Of a stretch of 13,854 nucleotides of DNA, positions 1-8,738 are shown piece by piece. Under the pieces are notes generated by a model that ran no database searches, was not told the DNA's origin, and saw only the letters and a program-made list of their open reading frames with translations. Within the stretch, counting starts at the first letter, position 1. Each line of letters opens with the position of its first letter. Source of the DNA: Symbiodinium natans (taxonomy: Eukaryota > Sar > Dinophyceae > Suessiales > Symbiodiniaceae); contig CAJNDS010001578.1 of assembly GCA_905221605.1 (NCBI GenBank), forward strand, positions 1 to 13,854. The letters run 5' to 3'. A program made the translations under genes and the position numbers.

Positions 1-1296
1 TCGCCGGAGGTGTCGGTCTCGTTCGAGGATGGTGTGCTGGACGCTTCGTCTTCAGAGTCGGTGGTCTCGCTGAGGGCAGACACATGGGACTGCTCGTTCT
101 CATCGCCTTGACCAACTGGTCTCCAGTCGGTCCGACGGACCCGGCCAACGAGGTAGACGTTGTTGCGAAGCTTTGCGCGGGAGCAACCAACGTACGCGTA
201 CCCTCTGTCAGCAAGTCTTCTGTCGAACCAGAGGCCCACTTGTTCTAGGGTGGCGCCCTGCCGTTGTTGCCCATCCGTATGCGACGGGCAAGTGCTTTCT
301 GCCCTTGACCGTGATGGGGTGGACCAAGATGGAGACGTTCTGCGGAGTTTGCAGGATGCACACATCTTTGCGCAGGACACTGCGAACGATGCCGACGTTA
401 CCGTTGACAAAGCCTCTCTCTTTGTCGACGTTATAGGTCAGGCGAAGTCGCATGCCTGGTAACAAGACCACGGTTCCTGTCTCTGCCAGAATGCCTTCTC
501 CTCGTTGCAGTGCTTGAGCGGCTTCTGGAAATTGTTGCTGCAGCCTGGCCACGTTGAGATCGAAGGCGCCTCGGTTTCTGATGGTCAGGAACGTGAAGGC
601 CGTGCCGTTCTGCTCTTTCAGGGCAATCGCGGCACGGACGGCTGCAGACAAGTCGGATTCCCAGATGCGGCCGCGGAAGAACGACTCCAGGGCTTCTCGT
701 GTGGGTTGCTTCAAGCGAGCCTGTCTGAGAAAATCAAGCATGCTTGGATCGACGGACCGAGCTGCCGGGTGGTGCTGGAGTTCCACTAAAGGTACTTCAC
801 CCGCATTGACTTCTCGAGCTAGGTCGTGTTGGAGCAGGGAAGGGCCTGCAACTGGCTGAAGTTGTTGGAAATCCCCAACAAATACGATGTACGGGCATGG
901 CGCAAGCTCGCGCAAGGCTGCCTTCAGCTTTTTCCACGATTCCGTGTCCACCTGGCTCACTTCGTCCAGTATGATTAAATCATAGCGTCGCAGCCTGCCA
1001 GGCGGAACATAGGGCTTGTCGGCGTCTCGCGTTAACTGGAAAGCCGAGTGGATGGTTTCCATGGTCAATTTGTCGTCTGCCGGCAACCGCAACCTGCGCA
1101 GGGAGCACGGGAGCACTCTAAGTATGCTACTATGAGGGACATGATTATTTCTGAAACTTGCCTGTACATCGACACCAGCAGGCCGATGGGACCCGCGATG
1201 AGGACTCGGCAGCCATCTGCTAGAGCTTGTCTGGCTGCGGCGATGAGGACCTCCGTCTTTCCAGTGCCTGGTCCTCCTGTCACCTGAAGGATGCGT
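1..1296 (-). pseudogene. Truncated duplicate of the Helitron-type helicase 3' region
   Basis: This is a second copy of 2247-3553 from the large gene, read on the minus strand. It begins just upstream of the Walker A motif (VTGGPGTGKTE), keeps the 68-nt intron (1094-1161), Walker B (LIILDEVSQVD) and motif III (VGDFQQLQPV), and runs off the left edge 52 nt before the stop of the paralogue. By eye it differs from the intact copy by five substitutions (461, 488, 517, 577, 618) and an 11-bp deletion at 261/262. The deletion removes part of helicase motif V (intact copy TTMRRAQGATL) and shifts the frame, so the last ~100 residues, including motif VI, are lost. At 1296/1297 the homology stops abruptly and a C-rich tract begins. 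There is no USP or Rep part. It is almost certainly non-functional as a transposase. An assembly duplication is an alternative to a real recent duplication. Confidence 0.88.
1094..1161 (-). other. GC-AG intron in the truncated copy
   Basis: On the minus strand the sequence reads TACAG|GCAAGT at the donor and TGCGCAG|GTTGCG at the acceptor, 68 nt apart. It is identical to the intron at 3351-3418 in the intact gene. Because 68 is not a multiple of three, retention would break the helicase frame. Keeping the intron shows that this fragment arose at DNA level and is not a retrocopy. Confidence 0.75.
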
Positions 1297-1430
1297 CACC
1301 CCCCCCCCACCCCCCCCCCACCCCCCAGTCCCCACCCCCCCCCCCACCCCCCCACCCCCCCGCCCCCAACCCCCCCCGCCCCCCCCACACCCCCCCCACC
1401 CCCCCCCTCCTTCTCCTCCCTCAACCCCCC
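1297..1430. repeat. C-rich low-complexity tract
   Basis: About 134 bases are almost entirely runs of C interrupted by single A and occasional T or G. The minus strand is therefore a near-continuous G-run tract with clear G-quadruplex potential. It begins exactly where homology of the truncated helicase copy ends, and it is followed by the AGTGGATCAA module, as are the shorter C-rich stretches at about 1598-1620 and 9893-9955. It therefore appears to be an expanded part of that repeat family. Long homopolymer runs are error-prone, so the exact length is uncertain. Confidence 0.85.
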
Positions 1431-1435
1431 TCGGC

Positions 1436-1860
1436 AATGAAGTGGATCAAAGGGTGGGGTGGGGAAGCCCGCTTGTCAAGATGGCGCCCAAAATAAGTTT
1501 CTGAATGACCGCGCCTGTTTTTGAGGCCCCTGAAGCCCCTCAAAAGGGTCAAGAGACTCAAGATGGCTTCCAAAGAATAAGTTCCCGCATGACCGCGCCC
1601 TTCCCACCTCCCCCACCCCGCCCCAAACGACCTGCTGAGCACTTGCGTCAAACCCCCCTTCAACAAATAAGTGGATCAAGGGTGGGGTGGGGAAGCCAGC
1701 TTGGACTGTGCGATGATCCCATTGGCGCAGCCTGGTCAGGGTCGTTTTTGAGCAACTGGTGCCAGCACGTGGGGGCTTCACCATGGGCCTAGAGCTCGTT
1801 GGATCGAGGGTGGGGTGGGGAGGTGGATCAAGGGTGGGGTGGGGAATCTTTCCGGACTAG
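1436..1860. repeat. Left block of composite repeat modules
   Basis: Several short modules recur here. Module B, GTGGATCAAGGGTGGGG and its variants, occurs at 1442-1470, 1671-1695, 1799-1821 and 1822-1848. Module A is an ~82-nt unit containing GAATGACCGCGCC, TTTTTGAGGCCCCTGAAG and TCAAGATGGCTTCC. It occurs as a partial copy from about 1474 and a fuller copy at about 1503-1600. A C-rich spacer sits between A and B. Module C, AAGCCAGCTTGG...GATGATC..ATTGGC, occurs at about 1694-1738. The same modules occur at 9741-9990. No coding potential was seen. Confidence 0.82.
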
Positions 1861-2065
1861 AAAAGCCAGCTTGATCGCGCAAGCGCTAGGAAAGCCAGCT
1901 CGACCGCTTGTGGCCTGCGCGATGATCTCATTGGCAGTCGGGCGCAGCCTGGTCGAGGAAAGTTGGCATCCAGCGAAGCGTGTGCAATGCTCCAGGCAGT
2001 AATCTGTCGCATTTATCGATCAGCGCCTGCTTTTGGGATATGTGGCAGAGGAAGCCGAGACCCTC
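1861..2065. repeat. Module C copies and unassigned flank
   Basis: Positions 1864-1955 hold a second version of module C: AAGCCAGCTTGATCGCG, AAGCGCTAGGAAAGCCAG and GCGATGATCTCATTGGC, then GCGCAGCCTGGTC. Elements of it recur on the far side of the cassette at 9619-9641 (AAAGCGCTAGGAGAG) and 9741-9775. From about 1960 to 2065 no gene, repeat or recognisable signal is seen. The stretch lies downstream of the large minus-strand gene and could contain its 3' untranslated region or the element's end. No CTRR end with an adjacent hairpin could be assigned with confidence. Confidence 0.6.
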
Positions 2066-2155
2066 GACGCACATCGGTGCGTGCATTACATGTGCCCAAT
2101 CACCGTCTGGGGTCTACAAAAAGGCCTGTACATTTGGATACAGCATCTTTACTTA
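2060..2155 (-). repeat. Shared gene-3'-flank sequence, copy 1
   Basis: This ~90-nt stretch just downstream of the large gene resembles 7568-7665, just downstream of the 253-aa gene. Shared landmarks in the same order on the plus strand are AAGCCGA, GACGCACA, TGCCCAATCACCG and GCCTGTACAT. By eye the identity is roughly two thirds. Its equal placement after two neighbouring stop codons suggests a common 3'-end or intergenic processing element, or homology from an old duplication of gene units. Confidence 0.6.
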
Positions 2156-2194
2156 CCAGCGGTTTGAGCTGATAGTGGCACTGTCCGACTGACT

Positions 2195-5100
2195 TCAGTC
2201 ACTGTCCAGGGAGCTGAAATCGGGGTCAGTGGAAGGGGACTCAGGCTCGCCGGAGGTGTCGGTCTCGTTCGAGGATGGTGTGCTGGACGCTTCGTCTTCA
2301 GAGTCGGTGGTCTCGCTGAGGGCAGACACATGGGACTGCTCGTTCTCATCGCCTTGACCAACTGGTCTCCAGTCGGTCCGACGGACCCGGCCAACGAGGT
2401 AGACGTTGTTGCGAAGCTTTGCGCGGGAGCAACCAACGTACGCGTACCCTCTGTCAGCAAGTCTTCTGTCGAACCAGAGGCCCACTTGTTCTAGGGTGGC
2501 GCCCTGCGCCCTGCGCATCGTTGTTGCCCATCCGTATGCGACGGGCAAGTGCTTTCTGCCCTTGACCGTGATGGGGTGGACCAAGATGGAGACGTTCTGC
2601 GGAGTTTGCAGGATGCACACATCTTTGCGCAGGACACTGCGAACGATGCCGACGTTACCGTTGACAAAGCCTCTCTCTTTGTCGACGTTATAGGTCAGGC
2701 GAAGTCGCATGCCTGGTGACAAGACCACGGTTCCTGTCTCTGCCGGAATGCCTTCTCCTCGTTGCAGTGCTTGGGCGGCTTCTGGAAATTGTTGCTGCAG
2801 CCTGGCCACGTTGAGATCGAAGGCGCCTCGGTTCCTGATGGTCAGGAACGTGAAGGCCGTGCCGTTCTGCTCTTCCAGGGCAATCGCGGCACGGACGGCT
2901 GCAGACAAGTCGGATTCCCAGATGCGGCCGCGGAAGAACGACTCCAGGGCTTCTCGTGTGGGTTGCTTCAAGCGAGCCTGTCTGAGAAAATCAAGCATGC
3001 TTGGATCGACGGACCGAGCTGCCGGGTGGTGCTGGAGTTCCACTAAAGGTACTTCACCCGCATTGACTTCTCGAGCTAGGTCGTGTTGGAGCAGGGAAGG
3101 GCCTGCAACTGGCTGAAGTTGTTGGAAATCCCCAACAAATACGATGTACGGGCATGGCGCAAGCTCGCGCAAGGCTGCCTTCAGCTTTTTCCACGATTCC
3201 GTGTCCACCTGGCTCACTTCGTCCAGTATGATTAAATCATAGCGTCGCAGCCTGCCAGGCGGAACATAGGGCTTGTCGGCGTCTCGCGTTAACTGGAAAG
3301 CCGAGTGGATGGTTTCCATGGTCAATTTGTCGTCTGCCGGCAACCGCAACCTGCGCAGGGAGCACGGGAGCACTCTAAGTATGCTACTATGAGGGACATG
3401 ATTATTTCTGAAACTTGCCTGTACATCGACACCAGCAGGCCGATGGGACCCGCGATGAGGACTCGGCAGCCATCTGCTAGAGCTTGTCTGGCTGCGGCGA
3501 TGAGGACCTCCGTCTTTCCAGTGCCTGGTCCTCCTGTCACCTGAAGGATGCGTTTGCTGGTTTCCATGTGGGCGGCCTCGCTAACGGAGGTGCCGCGCTG
3601 AATGTAACCCAGGACTTCTTGTTGCTCGGCAGACCATTGACGTTCCGGCCACCTGTGGATTCTGCGAGCGCTCCACAGGCCGGGGTCCTCGTGGCCGTCG
3701 CGGACCTGTAGGAGAAGCAGGCCGCAGGCGTGCACTCTGGCTTTGAAGCTGGCAATGCGATCCTGGCCAAGTCCACGAAACATCAATTCTGTCTCTATCT
3801 GGCCGAGAAACTTGCCGATGTCGGGTTCCCAGCGTCCCGCCGCAGCGCCTTGCTTCTGGAATTCGTCCAGGCACAGGACGGCTTTGAGGTAGCGGCAGCC
3901 TTCGGGCGCATGGAAGGAGTTGTGGCGCAGCAGCTCCTCGCTGTGTTCCTCGGGGTAGTCTGCCGCTTCGGGCTCGGGCACTATTCGGATTTCCTGCATG
4001 TTCGGCAAGCACGCAGCAGCCCAAGTTCCGATGAAGATGTCCAGCATCTCGAATGGAAAAGACATGGCGACGCCGCAGGGTTTGCCAGCAGCAGGTCCAG
4101 CTCGATTGCGGGGCGCGGCCGTGTAGTCGGTGGGCTTCGTGCTGGTGAGGCGATAGCGACGCAGCCACTGGATGAAACTCAAACTTTCCCCAGGTGGCCA
4201 TGCGCCGCCGGACCGCTTTAGATGGTACTGGTACGCCTCATAGTGATGCCGAGAAGTGTTCTTGGCAGTGCTGCCCGGGACCGGCGCGAAGATGGCGAAT
4301 CCGGAGAAAGAATGCTTAACCATGGGCAGGCCCGCGAACTCCATGACCATTTCCTGCTCCATGGGTGATCTTTTGGAAAGCAGTCGATAAGCCTGACGCC
4401 ATCGACTCCTTTCCTCTTGGTTGCCTTCGAGTTGAACTTGTTTCGCTTGGAATTTCAGGGCATCCGAGGCCTTTGCGAGGTACCCGGCTACGTACTTCAG
4501 CAAGACGTGAGAGCCGTCGCCGCATTGGACGTCTGCTCGGCATCGAAATAGCTTCTCGAGCAGGTTGAGAAACGGCGAGGTCTTATCGGTGTTTGTGCGT
4601 CCGCTGATGTTTTCTGCACCCCAACCCGGCAGGAAGTCCGCCCACAGAACTGCGTGCAGATGGAGGGTGCCACGGCCTTGAAACTCGAAACGGAAGCTCC
4701 ACTGTCGAACCCGAGCGACGCCGACTTCTTCCAGACTCTTTCCATCTTGCAGAAGATGGACCTCCAGAAGGTTTTGCAGCGTTTGGTGCAAATGCAATGT
4801 GAGAAGCTGCTGCTGATCGCTGAGCGAGCCCTCGAAGAAGATGCCGTCGTGCAACACGTACTTCCACTCTGCGGGGGCGACCGTGAAGAACACGTTCGGG
4901 AGAGCCTCGGTCATGCTGTTGGATCTCTCATACTCCTGCCGGCATATGTCTTCCATTTTCTGGAGCTGTTGCAGCCAGTAGCCTTCGAACATGTCCATGT
5001 CCGCGGAGATTCGTTCCGGGGCGACGTTTTGCTGGTGGGCTACGCTCATGACGCTCGTAATGGTCTTGGCCATGCAGACGTCATATAGAAGACACTGTAG

Positions 5101-7401
5101 TGGAAAGTCCCTGGCGTAGTCGATGCAGCGACCGGTCAGCTTCCGTAAGAAAGCTGCACGCACGCTGGGTTTTTGCGTGCTGGCGATCCATCCCAGAGCC
5201 GAGAGCCGCTGCGCGAGGTCCGTCTCTGCGTAGCTGGCTAGAGGGTACAACCACGGCCTCGCAGCAACTTCGACGCCCGGCATGTTGAGGAGGAGTTCCG
5301 CAGTCGGGACCTCACGCCACGCCTCATCCTCCCGATGACTCTCCATCATCTGCTCATGGCGATGCACATAGCTGGCATAGGTAGCGTTGTGCTGCATGAG
5401 CCAGGTGAAGGCGCGCGCTGCTTGGTTGTTCCGACGAAGACTGAGCAGCGAAGTGGGTCGCCATGTGCATCGGACCACTGTTCGTTTCTGCTTGCTGGTA
5501 ATGTTGGCCTTGCCACCACGTCGACTCCGGAACTCTACGTTGATATGGAGCACCGCCAAGTCACGCAGCTCCGCCTCAGAGAGAAGATCGGCTAGCCGAA
5601 GTTCGCCGTTGCCGATGTGGTTACTCCATGAGCGCCAATGATCTGCTCGGGGCACGACGTAGCCTTCTAATTTGTTGGCCATCGTCACCTGGCTTTGGCG
5701 TGGTGCCAACAAGTCCGCAGCATCGCGGTCGCAGGAGGGGAAGCATGGCACTGCAGAACTGTGCTTGACGCTCAAACCTTGCATCCTGGTTTGTGGTCGA
5801 TGCCGTCCGCAATGTGGACAAAATGTCCAGGATCCATGCAGCAGCCAGACGGAGCTCTCGTCCATCTCGGACACAGGCACGGTCGATCTCTTTGCGGGCT
5901 TGTCACACGCAATAGTAAAGTGTCGGCCGTGTTCATCCGCCCACGTGTCGGGCGGGGATATCTGTGATGTTGAGACGAACCATCTGTGCAAGGTAGCCCG
6001 CGGAATGTAGTGCTGAGCAGTCGCCTCGGTGCTGCTAAAGCCGGGCAACGTTTGCGTCAAAGTGTCCTCGAAGTGTCCAGTGGAGGTCGCAATTTCGAGG
6101 GCAGCATTTACCTTGCTGCTGGCGTCCTGGCCCAAATTGGCACACGCACTACCCGATCTGCGCGTGATCTTCTTCTTGTTCTCCTTCTTGGGGGCGGGGA
6201 GGTCGCTCTTGCAGGCAGTGGAGAGGGCCTTCTCGAGGGCACTGTGATTCGAGAGCCAACTCCTCAGAAGTCTCCTTGACAAGTAAGTCGACGATGTCGT
6301 GTCCAGCGTCGTGAAGTCAGGAACTTGCTGATGCAAGGCATCGATGGCATCCTGTAGAGTGACACTCTTGCGAAGCACTTCTGCAATCTGGCGCCTGTCC
6401 TCGGCAGCATAATTGCAAAAGTTTTGGAGTCGTTTGGGCCGCTGCTTGTCGCCGTCTCCGCTAGTTTCCGGTTGCTTTCTTTTTTGCTGGGACGAGCTTG
6501 TCTCTGCGGCTTGCTGGTCGGTGTCCCTCACCACGATGACGTCCGAGTCGCTGTCGTCGGAGTCGGAGCTGGCCTTCGTGTACACGAGCATGTAGACCTT
6601 TTCCCCCGGCAGCGTCACGAAATAGCCGTCGTTCCGCGTGGATGGCGTGATGTGGTTGTCGTCGAATTTACGGAAACCATCTCGGCAGGCCCGATAGGAC
6701 ACGTAGTGACCGGCCATCGCGTTGTCCCCGATGTGCGTGACCAGGGCTTGAAGTCGATACGTCTGGCCTGCTGCTGTAACAGTGCCGTTGCAGTAGACTT
6801 CATGGTCGAGTAGTCCATGCGTGCTGTCCCAGCGCTTGAGACACAGCATGAGCGCTTCCGACCAATTGCTGATCTGAGTTTGATGTATTGGCGCATCCAT
6901 AACGACGCCGGCGTCGAAGCACTCGTCGCTCAGGCAACACCAATCATCTATGCCCTCTTGGATGTACTCTGCTGTCACGTAGGCGTCCAGCGCTTCCTGC
7001 ACGGAGCGAATGCGTCTCTCGGTCATCAGTGGCAGCTGTAAGGACAGAAATCGCTCAGCCGGTAGAGTGCGGCTGTAACCGCAATGACGGCATCGGAGGC
7101 GAGGTTGCTCTTGTCCTGCGAAGATGCCGTGACAGCTGCCACATGCGTGCAGCAGCCCGAGAACGAACTCGCTGCAGTCCTCCTGACGATTGTGATAGTA
7201 TAGTTCGGTCAGGGCCCGAGGCACGAACGCCGTCGGCGACGAGCCTGCGAGAGCGATGACGTTCCGAAGGGCTCGTTCTGCGGCACTCGCCCCCCGTTGA
7301 ATCGACTCGGGCAGCTGCGGCGCTGCCAGCAGGGCTTGGATGCCCGCGTTGATGAAGCACGATGTCCCGAGGTTCACCAGCCGCAGGGATTCGAAGGCCA
7401 T
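2195..7401 (-). CDS. USP peptidase / Helitron Rep nuclease / Pif1-like helicase fusion
   Basis: This is the likely transposase of a Helitron-like rolling-circle element. The coding parts are 7401-3419 and 3350-2195, joined across a 68-nt GC-AG intron, giving 1,712 aa. The start is the first ATG (7401, AATCATGG); the frame is open slightly further but only from a TTG. Residues ~7-275 form a USP (C19) fold with Cys15 in NLGTSCF, the QEDCSEF box, zinc-type pairs C104/C107 and C156/C161, His232 in GHYVSY and D247/D248 in KFDDN. An acidic stretch with VIVV (288-291) resembles a SUMO-interaction motif, followed by basic KRK and RPKR. C528/C531 and C553/C557 look like a zinc finger. Rep has the HUH motif GRGTLHLHAVLW (H914, H916) and paired tyrosines in KYVAGYLAK (Y970, Y974). 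The helicase has Walker A GGPGTGKT (1290-1297), DE at 1371-1372, motif III VGDFQQLQPV, motif V and motif VI YVGCSRAK. The tail is Ser/Asp/Glu-rich. All key residues are present, so the protein may be active. Domain assignment is confident; element boundaries are unknown. Confidence 0.88.
3351..3418 (-). other. 68-nt GC-AG intron within the helicase domain
   Basis: The upstream reading frame runs through Walker A to VSMYR and then loses similarity to the helicase. Helicase similarity resumes in another frame at LRLPADDKLTMETIHSAF. Removing GCAAGT...TGCGCAG on the minus strand joins AG to G as an Arg codon and gives VSMYRLRLPADDKL, which fits the usual spacing between Walker A and the ETIHSAF motif. 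Both coding parts then sum to a whole number of codons. GC donors and a G after the acceptor are known features of dinoflagellate introns. A simple frameshift is less likely because the same boundaries occur in the second copy. Confidence 0.82.
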
Positions 7402-7689
7402 GATTGCTTCCAAAAGCTACGCGCGGTTCCTGTGGCTTTCTACGGTTTTCTCTACGGCCGAAAACGTCCGCGTGCCAAGAGCATGCCTTGAATCGAGGAG
7501 ACACGACGTGTCTGCACTTGATTTGCTTTTTCTTCAAATGGCAGGTGCGTTCCAGAAAAAAAGCCGACATCCTTGACGCACACTGGCGCACGACTTACGC
7601 GTGCCCAATCACCGCCTCGGATTAGCTGCATAGCCTGTACATCTCAATATGATCTACAATACCGTTCCGGACGAGTTCGACATGAGGTC
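7402..7689. other. 288-bp intergenic spacer between the 253-aa gene and the fusion gene
   Basis: This non-coding spacer lies between two minus-strand genes. It holds the ~95-nt sequence shared with the 3' flank of the fusion gene (7568-7665). Towards the fusion gene it holds a stretch with GCATGCCTTG...GAGACA...TGTCT..ACTTG (about 7481-7521) that resembles 10039-10079. No TATA box, poly(A) signal or spliced-leader relic was recognised. Its length is nearly the same as the next spacer (287 bp). Confidence 0.55.
7568..7665 (-). repeat. Shared gene-3'-flank sequence, copy 2
   Basis: This is the partner of 2060-2155. It starts 25 nt beyond the stop codon of the 253-aa gene. The alignment runs from AAGCCGACATCCTTGACGCA through GTGCCCAATCACCG to GCCTGTACAT in the same orientation as the other copy. 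The flank of the 211-aa gene (below 8739) does not show it by eye. Confidence 0.6.
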
Positions 7690-8451
7690 CTAACTGTCAA
7701 ACAGTCCCGTGGCGTCAGAGCCTTTGGGGCCAGCTCCTGCTGGGACCGGCATCTTCTGGCTGCGTGCTTTCATGGCGGCCACAAACTGCTCTTCCGTGAT
7801 GGGCTTGTTCTCGATTCCGGCACGGGCGACCACGTCCGCGCAATGTCCAGAGAAGAACGTGTTGGCACCCGAGAGGAGGAACAGCATGGATCGAAAGGCG
7901 CTCTTGGGACGTGTCAACCACTTGTAGAACTTGCTGGCTGCATCAAGGATCTCAGCTTGCGACCCGGTCGTGGCAGAGGCAGTCGCCGTGGCTTTGTGGC
8001 GCTTGGCCGATCGAAAGGTGCCTGTGTCCCTTTGAGATTGCGAGCCCTTGCCGAGATTCAAGAGGGCGAGCAGAGGCTCCAACTCTTTAATCTCTTCCTC
8101 GGCCTTGTTGTAGTACTCTGGCACGATCAGCTTCTTCATCTCGGGCTTCTTGAAGTGTTCTATGGCTGCTGACAGAGCCGCCGCGGTGAGGGAGATGCCG
8201 GCACCCACGTGCCACGGATCGGCTTCTTGATCTGCGCACAGATGGCTGTGATACGCAGCCTTCTTGTTTCCGGCTGCAGCACCGTTCCACACGTCCTTGA
8301 GGCTCATGCCGTTGATGGGGCACTCGCCGTAGGGCTCGAAAAGTTGGGATGCGACACTGTCCCACGGATAGAGTTTCGTCCTGCGTCCAGCGGCTGGAGC
8401 GTCGGCGGCGGCGGCTTCGGTCTCGTGCTCATCGAATAGTCCGGAGGCCAT
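7690..8451 (-). CDS. Hypothetical 253-aa companion protein of the Helitron-like cassette
   Basis: A single open frame from ATG (8451, context CAAGCATGG) to TAG gives 253 aa. I do not recognise the family. The N-terminus is acidic and alanine-rich (residues ~5-20). A lysine/glutamate-rich helical segment lies near residues 105-130 (KKLIVPEYYNKAEEEIKEL), predicted by eye as a helix or coiled coil. A basic patch RSAKRHK follows at about 147-153. The region around FYKWLTRPKSAFRSMLFLL is amphipathic to hydrophobic but too short and charged to be a clear membrane anchor. GLFD occurs near both ends (SGLFDEHE and ATGLFDS). No catalytic motif is visible. It lies between the SIM-bearing gene and the fusion gene, all in one direction with ~288-bp spacers, so a role in the same element is inferred from context only. 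Confidence 0.72.
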   Translation of the reverse strand: MASGLFDEHETEAAAADAPAAGRRTKLYPWDSVASQLFEPYGECPINGMSLKDVWNGAAAGNKKAAYHSHLCADQEADPWHVGAGISLTAAALSAAIEHFKKPEMKKLIVPEYYNKAEEEIKELEPLLALLNLGKGSQSQRDTGTFRSAKRHKATATASATTGSQAEILDAASKFYKWLTRPKSAFRSMLFLLSGANTFFSGHCADVVARAGIENKPITEEQFVAAMKARSQKMPVPAGAGPKGSDATGLFDS

Positions 8452-8738
8452 GCTTGATAGTTACAAAGCGAAGGCTAGGCAAGTGGCTACAGCAGCTGAG
8501 CAAGAGATGGCCGTGCGAGCCAAGCTTCTTCAAGCGATGCAGGCGCATGACTTGTCCATGTGTTTCCCTGACAGGAAAAGCAAACTACTCGGCTTGCACC
8601 CAGCAAAACTTGTCCGAATTTCTGTCGCGTGCGTGCCTTGAGATGTCAACTACTCACTTGGTGGCTCTGCCACACGCATCGTTGCAGCCTCAACAGCAAC
8701 CTCTTCAGGACGGAGTTTCAGAGAATGTTTAGAAACTG
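8452..8738. other. 287-bp intergenic spacer between the 211-aa and 253-aa genes
   Basis: No open frame of interest is seen here. On the minus strand the sequence just before the 253-aa start codon is ACTATCAAGCATGG, similar to GTATCAAACATG before the 211-aa gene. A GCGTGCCTTGA motif at about 8632-8642 resembles GCATGCCTTG in the next spacer. No promoter or terminator could be assigned. Confidence 0.45.

Noticed and set aside
208-1437. A 409-codon minus-strand frame with a glycine/tryptophan-rich beginning
   Set aside because: The glycine-rich start is the translated C-rich tract and the frame reads through the intron. The coding homology covers only the truncated helicase fragment.
3351-3418. 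Programmed or accidental frameshift in the helicase instead of an intron
   Set aside because: Clean GC-AG boundaries with a GCAAGT donor, exact frame restoration and 68 nt of non-homologous sequence favour an intron.
505-6813. Numerous plus-strand frames of 60-163 codons opposite the large gene
   Set aside because: They are antisense shadows of the high-GC coding strand with no domain-like content, and some duplicate exactly in the second copy because the DNA is duplicated.
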